Positions 1 to 8,924 of a DNA stretch of 64,000 nt are shown here, piece after piece (the stretch's first letter is position 1; each line of letters starts with the position of its first letter). The translations under genes were made by a program, and so were the position numbers. The stretch comes from Mycolicibacter heraklionensis. Lineage in GTDB: Bacteria; Actinomycetota; Actinomycetes; Mycobacteriales; Mycobacteriaceae. The stretch is taken from contig NZ_LDPO01000003.1 of NCBI RefSeq assembly GCF_001021505.1, forward strand, positions 186,001-250,000. Reading direction: 5' to 3'. Under the pieces are notes generated by a model. It was not told where the DNA came from. It did no database searches and worked only from the letters and a program-made list of their open reading frames with translations.

Positions 1-1
1 G

Positions 2-529
2 CTGCAGCGGCAATCACTGCACGCCGGCTTGGCCGTACGGCCGATGATCGTCACCCTGATCGGATACCTGGTGCTGATCGACGGCATGCTCAACAGCCTG
101 GGTTGGTCGCTGGACCTGGTCGCCAACCACACCCTGATCAACCGGGTCCTGATGGTCGGCTGGGGCGGCATGTTCGATGCCGGCTATTTCTGGCACTACA
201 ACGAACTCTGGATCGGCGGCTCAGCCGGACCCGGCGAGAAATCCATGGTCTTCGGCATGATCCTCACGGTCTTTGCGATGCGCTGTGCCGCCGCGATCGG
301 GTTCCTGCAGATGAAGCGCTGGGGCCACCAATGGATGATCGTCACCTGCTGGATGGGCGTACTCATCTGGATTCTCTACGTGTTCAACATGACCATGTAT
401 GCCGATGTGCGCTACGCCGGTGTGGTGTTCCCGGTGATCGGCTGGTGGCTCTACGACATCTTCTACATCACACCGTTTTTGGCGATCCCCTACCTGCACA
501 CCGTCAACCGGGAAATCTTCTCCGACTGA
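2..529 (+). CDS. Integral membrane protein, 5'-truncated by window edge
   Basis: The reading frame is open from base 2 with no stop, so the true start probably lies outside the window; TTG at 29 and ATG at 44 are internal alternatives. The visible 175 residues are strongly hydrophobic, with about four membrane-spanning stretches, the last two close to the C-terminus. They are rich in Trp, Tyr and Phe (for example GWGGMFDAGYFWHYNE). I do not recognise a family or function. The next gene, a single-TM protein, follows 15 nt later on the same strand behind an AAGGAG site, so the two are probably co-transcribed and may act together in the membrane; that last point is inference. Confidence 0.6.
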   Translation: MQRQSLHAGLAVRPMIVTLIGYLVLIDGMLNSLGWSLDLVANHTLINRVLMVGWGGMFDAGYFWHYNELWIGGSAGPGEKSMVFGMILTVFAMRCAAAIGFLQMKRWGHQWMIVTCWMGVLIWILYVFNMTMYADVRYAGVVFPVIGWWLYDIFYITPFLAIPYLHTVNREIFSD

Positions 530-544
530 TCAAGGAGCCCCACG

Positions 545-928
545 ATGGAAACACCTTCCGCCGACGCACTGCCGCCGGGCACCACCCCGTACTACGCACG
601 GATGCACAAGTGGATCAAGCGCGCCACCTTGGTCTGCCTGGTGGCGCTCGTCATCGAGGGCGCCTTCACCCTGCCGTTCATGGCGGTGTACTACGGCTAC
701 CCGACGCTGAGCCTCACCCAGATCTGCAGTGAACTGCTCAAGACCCGGTTCTCCGACGACACCCTGGAGTGCAAGCACCCCTACCCGCCGCTCGGGCCAC
801 CAGAGGGTGCCGCAGGCAAGGCCAGTGCCCAAGACGAGTGGGGTATCCAGCCCGTTCCCCACTACCACCGGCTGCGTTTCCGGGAACTGGTGCGCATTCA
901 CAACGAGCGGATTGCGCAGCAGGACTAG
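545..928 (+). CDS. Hypothetical single-pass membrane protein
   Basis: A protein of 127 aa. An AAGGAG ribosome site lies eight bases before the ATG. The N-terminus is hydrophilic (residues 1-27), followed by one hydrophobic segment at about residues 28-50 and then a polar tail with two Cys and a Pro-rich stretch (YPPLGPPEG). No catalytic motif is visible and I do not recognise the family. It sits directly behind the membrane protein at the left edge, suggesting a two-gene operon. Its stop codon overlaps the stop of the convergent secreted protein gene: both stops lie within the four bases CTAG at 925-928. Confidence 0.65.
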   Translation: METPSADALPPGTTPYYARMHKWIKRATLVCLVALVIEGAFTLPFMAVYYGYPTLSLTQICSELLKTRFSDDTLECKHPYPPLGPPEGAAGKASAQDEWGIQPVPHYHRLRFRELVRIHNERIAQQD

Positions 929-1248
929 CGCCGCCCGGGTCCGACCGGGCCGGGGCCGACGGGGCCCGGTCCGGCCGGGCCTACGCCGGCGGGGCCAACA
1001 ACGCCACCAGGTCCCGCGGGGCCGCCAACACCGACGCCGAACGGTCCGACGGGTCCGACGATCGGATGCGGGTCTACGCCCCCGGGCTCGCACTGATTTG
1101 TGTCTGTGTTGAAGTACATGCCGTAGCCGCAGCCATCTAGCGGGTCGGCCTGGCTGACGGCAGGCGAAGCGAGGCCGATCAGGGCCGCTGATGTCACAGC
1201 GAGGGCAAATGCCGGCATCGTGGCGCAATGCCGCAGCGGTGAACTCAT
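925..1248 (-). CDS. Secreted Gly/Pro-rich small protein
   Basis: A protein of 107 aa with a strong AGGAGG-type ribosome site before the ATG. A signal peptide is visible: a short basic start, a hydrophobic core, and Ala-X-Ala-like cleavage near SQA|DPLDG (about residue 35). The mature part begins with a short Cys-containing motif ([15 protein letters not shown]) and ends in a low-complexity tail of [13 protein letters not shown] repeats. It should be exported; the two Cys could form a disulphide. Small proteins of this build are common in mycobacteria, but I cannot assign a function. The gene is convergent with the previous one, and their stop codons overlap. Confidence 0.7.
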   Translation of the reverse strand: MSSPLRHCATMPAFALAVTSAALIGLASPAVSQADPLDGCGYGMYFNTDTNQCEPGGVDPHPIVGPVGPFGVGVGGPAGPGGVVGPAGVGPAGPGPVGPGPVGPGRR

Positions 1249-1397
1249 TGCCGTCCTCCTCCTGTTGTCAGCGGGACGCTGCTAACGGTGTCAGCCGGTC
1301 ACCATAGTCGTGCGTAATCGGATCTAGGGGTGGATCAGTGGAATACGGTCCGCCCGACCTTGACGACGACAGTTCCCGTGACGAACAGGCACCCCGT

Positions 1398-2219
1398 TCA
1401 GTACTGGGTGCAGCCCTGATCCACCGGAATCGCGGCGGCGGTGACAAGGTGCGAGTCGGCGCTGGCCAGCCAGCACACCGTGCCGGCGATGTCCTCCGGT
1501 TCGGCCACCCACGTGGGCAGGAAAGGCGTGAGCATCTGAGACAACTGCGGGTTGGTCTCCATGGCCTGGTTCAGCGCACTCATCATGTCGCCGGTGCCCA
1601 TGTCGGTGTTGACCGGACCGGGGTGCACGCTGTTGACCCGAATTGCGTGCTTGCCCAACTCGGCGGCGAACGCGCGGGCCATTCCGGTGACGGCGTGCTT
1701 GCTGGCCGTGTAGTGGACCATGAACGGCTGCATCTTGATGCCGGCGGCCGAACTGATCAAGATGATCGAGCCGCCGCGCTGCCCGGCGATGATGTGCGGT
1801 GCGCCGGCCATCACAGTGTTCCAGGTGCCAGTCACATTGATGTCCATGACATCGCGAAAGTTCTCCGGCGAGATGGCATCCCAGGCTTGGGGGGCAGCAA
1901 CACCGGCGTTGGCGACGATGATGTCCAGCCTCCCCAGTGTGCTCACGCCGTCGGTGACTGCCTCACACAAGCCGTCGTAGTCGCGGGTGTCGACGATCGA
2001 GGACACCATGCGCTGCCCGGTGGCCTCCACCAGCCGGACGGTTTCGGCCAGATCTTCCGGGCTTGCCGGGTTGTACGGCACGCAGTCGGGCAGTTTCCCG
2101 GCCACGTCGACCGCGATGATGTCGGCTCCCTCGCTGGCCATCCGTACCGCGTGGGCGCGTCCCTGTCCCCGTGCAGCGCCGGTGATGAATGCCACCTTGC
2201 CGGTCAGTCGTCCTGTCAT
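1398..2219 (-). CDS. Mycofactocin-coupled SDR family oxidoreductase
   Basis: A 273-aa short-chain dehydrogenase. It has the nucleotide-binding glycine motif TGAARGQGRAHAVR near residue 15, NAG in the middle, and the Ser-Tyr-Lys set (LISSAAG, then HYTASKHAV). The segment after strand 2 (VDVAGKLPDCVPYNPASPED) is the insertion typical of the mycofactocin-dependent SDR subfamily. Those enzymes hold a non-exchangeable NAD(H) that is re-oxidised by mycofactocin, and they oxidise secondary alcohols or carveol-like substrates. The ATG at 2219 was chosen over the longer frame because GGAGAAGG lies just upstream and it avoids overlap with the next gene. The complete mft cluster lies about 48 kb away in this window. 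The substrate is unknown. Confidence 0.88.
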   Translation of the reverse strand: MTGRLTGKVAFITGAARGQGRAHAVRMASEGADIIAVDVAGKLPDCVPYNPASPEDLAETVRLVEATGQRMVSSIVDTRDYDGLCEAVTDGVSTLGRLDIIVANAGVAAPQAWDAISPENFRDVMDINVTGTWNTVMAGAPHIIAGQRGGSIILISSAAGIKMQPFMVHYTASKHAVTGMARAFAAELGKHAIRVNSVHPGPVNTDMGTGDMMSALNQAMETNPQLSQMLTPFLPTWVAEPEDIAGTVCWLASADSHLVTAAAIPVDQGCTQY

Positions 2220-2265
2220 GCCTTCTCCTATGCCGTCGATCGATGGGTGCCCAAATGGGGTGATG

Positions 2266-3567
2266 TCAGCTGGTGAACAAGCCACCGAGGGGTCCGATGA
2301 TGCCCAGGATCGGGTCGATCAGGGCCTGTTGAATGCCGGTCTCATCCAGCAGATCCTGGATGGCCAGGCCGATGGGTGCTTCAAGGGCGAAAAACGCTGT
2401 GAACGGATTGAAGTCGGCGTTGAGCTGTGTCATGGTGTCGTGATAAGAGGCGCCGATGTTCTCTTGCGACCACGACTGTGCTTGCACCAGAATACTTTCC
2501 AGTTCGGTATAACCGGGTAGCTGGGCGCCGAACAGCCCGAAGGCATTGTCAGCGCCCTGGACGACGGCCCTGGCGAGTTCGATGCTGAAGGTGATCGGAT
2601 CCAGGGTGGGGAACAGCTGGACCGGCATCGGCTCACCAAACGGCACCGACCGGTCGTAGCCGGCTTCGATGATCACCTGCAGAGCGGGCTGGACGATGTC
2701 GAGCACGGATTGGGGAACACCCAAGGTCATCAGCGGGCCGAGCAGCGGCAGGGTGGTTGACGGGATCAGATAGAACGTGGTGTCGCCCTCCAGCTGCCTG
2801 ACGATGTCCGAGGACCCGAGCACATATTCGTCAGCGTAAGGACCGGACAGCGGTTCGGACGGCGGCCAGAGTGCGGTGACGCCGGGAATGGCGCCGTCGC
2901 CATAGGCGGCGTGGGAATAGATGATGCCGAAGAACGAATTGAGGTCGGCGACCAGGTTGATCGGGTACTGCGGGAAGTCGGAGAAGAAGTCGTACTGGTT
3001 CGAGATGTCGATCGTGGGGATCCCCAGATCGGTCGGTTCGGCGCCGGGAAAGCTGCCGCCCAGGCCCGGAATGGTCAACCCCTCGAACCGCGCCACTTCG
3101 CCACCGTTGGGCCGGCTCGAGGAACCCAGCAGCAGGAACGTGACGTCCGGGATCGGCTGCCCGGAGGCCGCGAGCTCGGCGAGGTGAGTTTTCTCCATCA
3201 CCGCGATCATCGCGCTCTGCGAATACCCTTCGACGACGAAGGGCTGGTCGGGATGCGCGATGAGCTGGGCGGCGATCGCATCCTGCAGATTCGCCAGGCC
3301 GGTGGGAACCGAAGGGCTGGCGAAAGATTCCGGGGTCGCGACCAGCACCGAGGTGTAGTCACCGCCGGTGGACGGGTTGATGTAGTCGGCGATAATGGCG
3401 TCTCGCCAGGCCTGACTGGGTGTCGGCATGCCGGTGCCGCCCATCATCAAGGCATTGAGCGGGCCCTCGGCCCGGGCGACTCCGGCTGGAGCCACCGGCG
3501 CCCATGCCAACAGTGCCATTGCCGCGCTGAACAGCAGTGCTGTGCCGCTACGCCGGTTACCGGCCAT
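2266..3567 (-). CDS. Secreted PE-PPE domain hydrolase
   Basis: A 433-aa protein. The first 34 residues form a signal peptide ending in Ala-Arg-Ala before EGPLNALMMGG. The rest matches the alpha/beta-hydrolase PE-PPE domain found in mycobacterial cell-envelope proteins: VVEGYSQSAMIA carries the GxSxG nucleophile at about residue 115, with LLLGSSSRPNGG following. The family includes esterases and lipases acting on the envelope or extracellular lipids. There is no PE or PPE N-terminal domain, so this is a stand-alone secreted form. It lies 46 nt upstream of the SDR start on the same strand, and the two may share a transcript. The exact substrate cannot be inferred. Confidence 0.85.
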   Translation of the reverse strand: MAGNRRSGTALLFSAAMALLAWAPVAPAGVARAEGPLNALMMGGTGMPTPSQAWRDAIIADYINPSTGGDYTSVLVATPESFASPSVPTGLANLQDAIAAQLIAHPDQPFVVEGYSQSAMIAVMEKTHLAELAASGQPIPDVTFLLLGSSSRPNGGEVARFEGLTIPGLGGSFPGAEPTDLGIPTIDISNQYDFFSDFPQYPINLVADLNSFFGIIYSHAAYGDGAIPGVTALWPPSEPLSGPYADEYVLGSSDIVRQLEGDTTFYLIPSTTLPLLGPLMTLGVPQSVLDIVQPALQVIIEAGYDRSVPFGEPMPVQLFPTLDPITFSIELARAVVQGADNAFGLFGAQLPGYTELESILVQAQSWSQENIGASYHDTMTQLNADFNPFTAFFALEAPIGLAIQDLLDETGIQQALIDPILGIIGPLGGLFTS

Positions 3568-3628
3568 GACCCCACCCCCACTGTGGATTGCGCTTGACGG
3601 TAAACCGCGAAGTCGATGAGCGTCCTGC

Positions 3629-5170
3629 TTAATGGGCTTTTCCTTGGTGGTTGGCGGCCAGCAGCTTCCGCAGCCGCGGCATGTCCACCTTGCCCGTCGA
3701 CCCGCGGGGAAGGGCCTCAGCTCCCTCGACCACCAGCCACACGGTCGGCACCTTGAACGAGCTCAACAGATCTCGACACCGGTCGCGCAAGTCATCGATC
3801 GTCAGCCCGTCGCCGGCCACCACCGCTCCCACCCTGCTCCGGTCTCCGTCGGGCACGTTGGTGACGACCGCGGCCTGGACACCGGCGATGCCGCGCAGGG
3901 CCGTCTCGACTTCGCTCGGATAGACCGTGGCGCCGCTGACCTTGAACATGTCGTCGGATCTGCCGTGGTAGAACAGGAACCCGTCGTGATCGAGCCGGCC
4001 CAGGTCGCCAGTGGGGTAGAAGCCGTCGACCGTGAAGACGTCCTCCCGGGTGCGACGGCAGATGCCGCGCAGCGTGTGCGGCCCGCGCAGCTGGATCATC
4101 CCGACCGTGCCGGCGGGCACCGGCACGCCGGTGTCGGTGTCGACGATCCGAACGTCCATGCCCGCGAACGGCTTACCGCAGCTGCCCCACGCCGAACGCG
4201 GTAGGTCGGTGTCGGCGGCGTAGCCGCAGTACGGCCCGAACGCCTCGGTCATCCCGAACAGGTTGGCCCTCGCCCCGGGCTCGGGGCGCAACTCCGGCGG
4301 CAGCAGCGCCTCCAGACTGCCCGGCCGTAACGCCGACAGGCCGGCGGTACCGGCGTGGCGGGCCAGTGCCGCGGCCTGGTCCGGCCAGCCGCGGAACAAC
4401 GTGACCCGCTCGGACTCCAGCAACTGCAAGGTGGTCTCCGGCTTGGGAAGCTCCTCGGTGACCAGGGTGGCCCCGGCCAGCAGCGCCGACAGCACCCCGC
4501 CACCGAAGCCGCCGACCCAGAAGAACGGCATCGGCAGATACAGCCGGGTGTCGGCGTCGATGCAGCGGGCGGCCAGTCCGGACCGGACCGCGCCCAAGGC
4601 GCTGCCGTGCGAATGCAGCACACCCTTGGGCGGGCCGCTGCTGCCGGAGGTGAACATGATCAGCATCGGGTCGGCGGGGGTCACGGTCGCGGACAGCGCC
4701 TCGACGATTCTGGCGGGGCCGTCGCCGGCGGCGGCCGACGCCAAGCTTTGAGTGGACCAGACATGCTGCAGCGCAGGCAGATCCGCTGTCAGCGACGAGT
4801 CCGCGCGTAGGTCGTCGAGATAGCGGCGGCCACGGAACTCCTCGACGCTGATCAGAAACTGCACCGCAGCGACGCGAAGCTGCGCGCGCAGTTCCGGCGG
4901 GGTCAGCAGAGTGCTCAGGGGCACCAGCACCGCCCCGATCCGGGTGAGGGCGATCGCGATGCGGACCCAGTCAACGCCGTTGGGCATGATCAACCCCGCC
5001 CGGGTGCCCTTGCCGATACCAGCCTGAACGAAGACCGCGGCCAGCTCACGCGACGTCGAGTCGAGCTCGGCATAGCTGAGTCGGTTGATCGGGTCGATCA
5101 CCGCCGGTTTGCCCCGATGGAGAGCGGCATGGGCGCGGACCAGGGCGTCGACGGTCAGAGTCTCAGGCAT
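3629..5170 (-). CDS. Acyl-CoA ligase (AMP-binding, FadD-type), third ligase of operon
   Basis: A 513-aa member of the acyl-adenylate-forming family, expected to make acyl-CoA from a carboxylic acid, ATP and CoA. Visible motifs are the phosphate loop MFTSGSSGPPKG near residue 170, a TGDLGRLDHDG motif, and a C-terminal PRGSTGKVDM that carries the catalytic lysine. The start is the ATG at 5170, which overlaps the stop of the preceding ligase by eight bases, so translation is coupled. The longer frame to 5287 would run deep into that gene. It is the last of three adjacent ligase paralogues in a six-gene operon. The acid substrate is unknown. Confidence 0.88.
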   Translation of the reverse strand: MPETLTVDALVRAHAALHRGKPAVIDPINRLSYAELDSTSRELAAVFVQAGIGKGTRAGLIMPNGVDWVRIAIALTRIGAVLVPLSTLLTPPELRAQLRVAAVQFLISVEEFRGRRYLDDLRADSSLTADLPALQHVWSTQSLASAAAGDGPARIVEALSATVTPADPMLIMFTSGSSGPPKGVLHSHGSALGAVRSGLAARCIDADTRLYLPMPFFWVGGFGGGVLSALLAGATLVTEELPKPETTLQLLESERVTLFRGWPDQAAALARHAGTAGLSALRPGSLEALLPPELRPEPGARANLFGMTEAFGPYCGYAADTDLPRSAWGSCGKPFAGMDVRIVDTDTGVPVPAGTVGMIQLRGPHTLRGICRRTREDVFTVDGFYPTGDLGRLDHDGFLFYHGRSDDMFKVSGATVYPSEVETALRGIAGVQAAVVTNVPDGDRSRVGAVVAGDGLTIDDLRDRCRDLLSSFKVPTVWLVVEGAEALPRGSTGKVDMPRLRKLLAANHQGKAH

Positions 5171-6680
5171 CGAGCGCCTCCGCCAGCCGTCGCAGATCGA
5201 CTTTCCCGCTGGACAGCAACGGGATCCGGGCCGCGGGGACGCTCGTGATCCGGCGCGGGATCTTGTAGGCGGACAGCTCGGTGGCAAGTCGAGCCCTTAG
5301 CTGTCCCTCGTCGATCGCGCCATCGCCGGTCACGATGACCGCGGCCACCAGCTGTCCACGGACGGGATCGGGGACGCCGAACACGTGCGCGATGGATCCG
5401 CCGGTGACGTTGGCGATGGCTCGCTCCACCTCGGCCGGAGACACATTGGCTCCGGCGGTCTTGATCACCCTGTCTCGTCGGCCCAAGAAGTAGTAGAAGC
5501 CGTCGGCGTCGGTGCGGACCAGATCGCCGGTGTGGAACCAGCCCTCGGCGTCGAAACACTCTTCGCGGCTGCGCTTGTGGTAGCGCCGCATCAGGTAGGG
5601 GCCGCGCACCCACAGTTCCCCGTCCTCGATGCGGCACTCGAACCCCGGAGCGGGTTTGCCGTAGCTACCGCGACGGTGTTCGGGCTGGTCGGTGTCGTCG
5701 TCACTGAGCAATATCGGGCCCCCGGTCTCGGTCATCCCGAGCATGCTGTGCCGCAGCCCAGGGTCGGCCGGGCGCGCTTCTGGCGCCATGATCGGGTACA
5801 GGTTGCCGCGCCGGAGGCTGGTCAGGTCTCGGTCGCTGAGGCTGGGATGCTGACTCAGGGCGGCGATACCGTTGACGAAACCATTGGTCAGCGTGGGCTT
5901 CTCGGCCTCCAGCAGGTCCAGCGTGATGGCGGGGTCGGTGGCGTTGGAACACAGCAGCGTCGATCCGGCCAGCACCGTGGCCAGCAGCGCGAACGCGAAC
6001 CCGCCGATCCAAAAGAACGGCGAGTTGCAGAACAGGGTGTCCTCAGCGGTGAGTCGCCGGATCGCGTTGAGATTGCGTTGGTGGCCGATCAGGCTCGCGT
6101 GACTGTGCACCGCGCCTTTGGGCGTGCCGCTCGACCCGGAGGTGTAGATGATCGCCAGCGAGTCACCGCCGTCGACGTCGTTCTCCAAGGCTTCTACGGT
6201 GGCCTGGTCGCCCGGTGCTCCGGAGTTCTCGGCGTCGAACAGCACATGGCGCAGTTGCGGCGCGTACACGCTGAACAGCGGTGCTGCGCTGTCGATATCG
6301 ACGTCGACGAGAACCTCGGCCAGCCGAGCCCGATAGTCGTGTGATCGGTACGATTCGGCCGTCAGCAGGATCCGCACGTCGCTGTGCACCAGTTGGTCAC
6401 GCAGCTCGGGTGCCGTGGACGGGGTCGGGAATGGGACCACCACCGCGCCGATGCGGCCCGCGGCGAGCATGCCGACCACGAACGCTGGGCCGTTGGGATA
6501 CAACAGTCCGATGTGGCTGCCCTTGCCGGCGCCCAGTGCGACGAGCCGGCGGGCCAACGCGGCGGAACGCTGGTCGGCGTCGGCGTAACTGATCCGCTCG
6601 GTGTCGCAGATCAGCAGTGGGTGGTCGCCGCGAGTCCGCGCTTGGACGCGCAGGATCTGTGGGAGGGTCTCAGTCAGCAT
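5163..6680 (-). CDS. Acyl-CoA ligase (AMP-binding, FadD-type), second ligase of operon
   Basis: A 505-aa AMP-dependent acyl-CoA ligase. The ATP-binding loop IYTSGSSGTPKGAVHSH is near residue 180, followed by the adenine-site motif GMTETGGP, the hinge region TGDLVRTDADGFYYFLGR, and the C-terminal LSSGKVDLRR lysine motif. It is most similar in layout to its downstream neighbour (both have a PFFWIGG or PFFWVGG segment after the loop), which suggests local duplication. Its ATG overlaps the end of the upstream ligase by 11 bases. The role is activation of an acid intermediate in the island's pathway. Confidence 0.88.
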   Translation of the reverse strand: MLTETLPQILRVQARTRGDHPLLICDTERISYADADQRSAALARRLVALGAGKGSHIGLLYPNGPAFVVGMLAAGRIGAVVVPFPTPSTAPELRDQLVHSDVRILLTAESYRSHDYRARLAEVLVDVDIDSAAPLFSVYAPQLRHVLFDAENSGAPGDQATVEALENDVDGGDSLAIIYTSGSSGTPKGAVHSHASLIGHQRNLNAIRRLTAEDTLFCNSPFFWIGGFAFALLATVLAGSTLLCSNATDPAITLDLLEAEKPTLTNGFVNGIAALSQHPSLSDRDLTSLRRGNLYPIMAPEARPADPGLRHSMLGMTETGGPILLSDDDTDQPEHRRGSYGKPAPGFECRIEDGELWVRGPYLMRRYHKRSREECFDAEGWFHTGDLVRTDADGFYYFLGRRDRVIKTAGANVSPAEVERAIANVTGGSIAHVFGVPDPVRGQLVAAVIVTGDGAIDEGQLRARLATELSAYKIPRRITSVPAARIPLLSSGKVDLRRLAEALDA

Positions 6681-8136
6681 TCTTGCTCGACATACCGATC
6701 AGCTCCCGAACCGCGCCCAGGTCGGCCTTGCCCGAAGGCGTACGCGGGATGACGTCGACGATCGCGATCTCGGTGGGAATCTCATAGCGGGCCAGTCGGC
6801 CGCGCAGAAACTCGGTCAGCGTCCCGGCGTCGGCGAAGGCTCCAGACCGCAGCTCGACCGCCGCCACCGGAGTCTGCCCAAGACGCTCGTCGGCACGGCC
6901 CACGACGGCGGCGCCTTTGACCGCCGGATGCGCCTCCAGAGCGACCCGCACGTCGTCGGGCAACACCTTGAATCCGCCGCGGATAATGGCCTGATCCGCC
7001 CGGCCCAGGATCCACAGGAAGCCGTCGGCGTCGATGCGCGCCAGATCGGTGGTCCGCATCCACTCCGCGCCGGGGCCCAGCTGGCCCGGTTTGACCTCCA
7101 GCAGCCCGGGCTGATCGGGGCCGAGTGGGGCGCCGTCGTCGTCGACCACGCGCAGTTGCGCGCCGAGGCTGGCGCGCCCGACGCTGCCGCGTTTGTCCTG
7201 CCAGTACTGCTGATAGTCGGCCAGTGTCCAGCCGGCTACGCCGCCGCCGAATTCGGTTGCGGCGTAAGAGGTGAGCACCGGGATGCCGAACTTGGCGGTG
7301 AACGCGTCGGCGTCGTCGGCGGACAGCGGAGCGGTACCCGAGGTGACCGCACGGATCCCGGCCAGGTCCTCGCGGCTGAGGTCCGAATGCAGCACCGTGC
7401 GCAACGCGGCCGGCACCAACGAGACCGCGCGCGGCCGACAGGTGCGTACCGCCTCGGCCCAGCGCTGCAGCTCGAATCGCTCCAGCAGCACAAAGGATCG
7501 TGCCTCGGCGATGCACTGCAACACCCGGTACACGCCACCGATGTGCACCAGCGGCGAGTTGACGATCGCGATGCCGCGTCGCAGCTGCGGTGCCGGGGCA
7601 TGCTCGGGGTCGGGACCGATCACGCTGTGCGCCAACATGTCGTAACGCAGGTCGACGCGCTTAGGCGGCCCGGTGGTTCCGCTGGTCAGCATCCACACCG
7701 CCACGCCGGGGCGCCCGGAATCCGGGTTGGGCTCGCTCGCCACGTCGATCTGCGGGGCGGTGGCGAGATCGCAGATCGTCACCACGGCGGTGCGCCGTGT
7801 CGCGGTCACCAGGGCGGCCAGATCATCGGGATCCCCGATGATCACGGGCAGTTCCAGCGCCGCGATTTCGCTGCGGGTGCGGTCGTCGCCGCGGGACGGA
7901 TTGATCACCACCACGCAGCCCCCGGCCAGCAGCACGCCGAGCAACGCGGCCACCTGCGGGGGGCGGTTGCGCAGCAGGATCCCGACTCGTCCACCGGCCG
8001 GTGTCAGCTCGGCGATGCGCCGCGCCAGGGTCGCGAGCTGCGACCAGGAATACCACTGGCCGTCGTATTGCAGTGCCGGTGCCTCAGGCGCCAGATCGAG
8101 CACCTCGGCAATGCGCCGGCTCAGCGGATGCGGCAT
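6670..8136 (-). CDS. Acyl-CoA ligase (AMP-binding, FadD-type), first ligase of operon
   Basis: A 488-aa ligase with the phosphate loop MLTSGTTGPPKRVDL, in which the usual Gly after Lys is Arg. It also has the aromatic/acid motif SYAATEFGGG, a hinge region around TDLARIDADGFLWILGR, and a C-terminal TPSGKADLG lysine motif. It is more diverged from the two downstream ligases than they are from each other. The start codon shares one base with the stop of the upstream crotonase (TGATG), so expression is coupled. Substrate unknown. Confidence 0.85.
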   Translation of the reverse strand: MPHPLSRRIAEVLDLAPEAPALQYDGQWYSWSQLATLARRIAELTPAGGRVGILLRNRPPQVAALLGVLLAGGCVVVINPSRGDDRTRSEIAALELPVIIGDPDDLAALVTATRRTAVVTICDLATAPQIDVASEPNPDSGRPGVAVWMLTSGTTGPPKRVDLRYDMLAHSVIGPDPEHAPAPQLRRGIAIVNSPLVHIGGVYRVLQCIAEARSFVLLERFELQRWAEAVRTCRPRAVSLVPAALRTVLHSDLSREDLAGIRAVTSGTAPLSADDADAFTAKFGIPVLTSYAATEFGGGVAGWTLADYQQYWQDKRGSVGRASLGAQLRVVDDDGAPLGPDQPGLLEVKPGQLGPGAEWMRTTDLARIDADGFLWILGRADQAIIRGGFKVLPDDVRVALEAHPAVKGAAVVGRADERLGQTPVAAVELRSGAFADAGTLTEFLRGRLARYEIPTEIAIVDVIPRTPSGKADLGAVRELIGMSSKNAD

Positions 8137-8924
8137 CAGCGGATCCGCGGCGGTGTGGCGGGGCGCGGCGGCAGTGCGTCGAGTTCGGCCTTGCCCAGTG
8201 GGTTGCCCAGCCTGGTGTAGATCAGGCCCTGATCCAGGGCGGCACGGTACGGTTTGTCCAGCGACTCCCAGATCGCCTTCACCGTGCCCTGGGTGGCCGA
8301 CGGCGGCTTGGCCGCAATCGTGGCGGCAATCTCCTGGGCTCGCGTCCAGAGCTGTTCGCGCACCACGATTTCCGATACCAAGCCGATGCGCAACGCGGTG
8401 TCGGCACTGACCCGCTCATCGTTGCCCATCAGCGCGATCCGCAGGGTCTCCCCCAACCCGATTCGGCGCATCAGCCCGATCGGCTCGAGTGCGCAGACCA
8501 GTCCGGCAGAGACGTGGGAGTCGAAGAACGTGGCGTCGTCCGAGCAGATCACCACGTCGGCTTCGTTGAGGAAGTAGAACGCTCCGGCGGTGCACATGCC
8601 CTGCACGGCACAGATGACGGGTTTGAACATCTTCTGCCACTTGGGACTGAGCAACTCGCCGGGATCTTCGTGATGCCAGACGTTGTCGGGTTGTCCGTAG
8701 GAGGATTTGATGTCCAGCCCGGCGCTGAACGCCCGGTCACCGGCGGCACGCAGCACGACGGCGTTGACCTGACTGTCGAGTTTGACGATCCGCCACGCCG
8801 CGGCCATCTCCTCGCACATGGTGCGGTCGAACGCGTTGAGCCGGTCCGGCCGGTTCAACGTGATGGTCGCGACGCGCGCGGCGCGATCGAAGTCGAGCAG
8901 GATGGTGGTGAAGTCGGTGCTCAT
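8136..8924 (-). CDS. Enoyl-CoA hydratase/isomerase family protein (crotonase)
   Basis: A 262-aa crotonase-fold protein. ATG 8924 was chosen because it forms an ATGA overlap with the preceding gene's stop; ATG 8936 (four codons earlier) is possible. The first oxyanion segment (AFSAGLDIKSS) and the second (GMCTAGAFYF) are visible. By eye against rat mitochondrial hydratase, the two catalytic Glu positions are Tyr and His (FFDSHVSAG), so classical syn-hydration is doubtful. It may be an isomerase, hydrolase or lyase, or use another residue. It is the third crotonase in the operon, immediately before the ligases. Confidence 0.85.
   Translation of the reverse strand: MSTDFTTILLDFDRAARVATITLNRPDRLNAFDRTMCEEMAAAWRIVKLDSQVNAVVLRAAGDRAFSAGLDIKSSYGQPDNVWHHEDPGELLSPKWQKMFKPVICAVQGMCTAGAFYFLNEADVVICSDDATFFDSHVSAGLVCALEPIGLMRRIGLGETLRIALMGNDERVSADTALRIGLVSEIVVREQLWTRAQEIAATIAAKPPSATQGTVKAIWESLDKPYRAALDQGLIYTRLGNPLGKAELDALPPRPATPPRIR

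Noticed and set aside
1329..1425. 10-bp inverted repeat GGTGGATCAG / CTGATCCACC
   Set aside because: One arm lies inside the SDR 3' coding end and the other 78 bases away; no structure or function suggested, and coding constraint explains one arm.
1338..2276. Long plus-strand open frame antisense to the SDR
   Set aside because: No ribosome site, Arg/His/Gly-rich translation without motifs; a frame shadow of the minus-strand SDR, as are many long opposite-strand frames in this GC-rich window.
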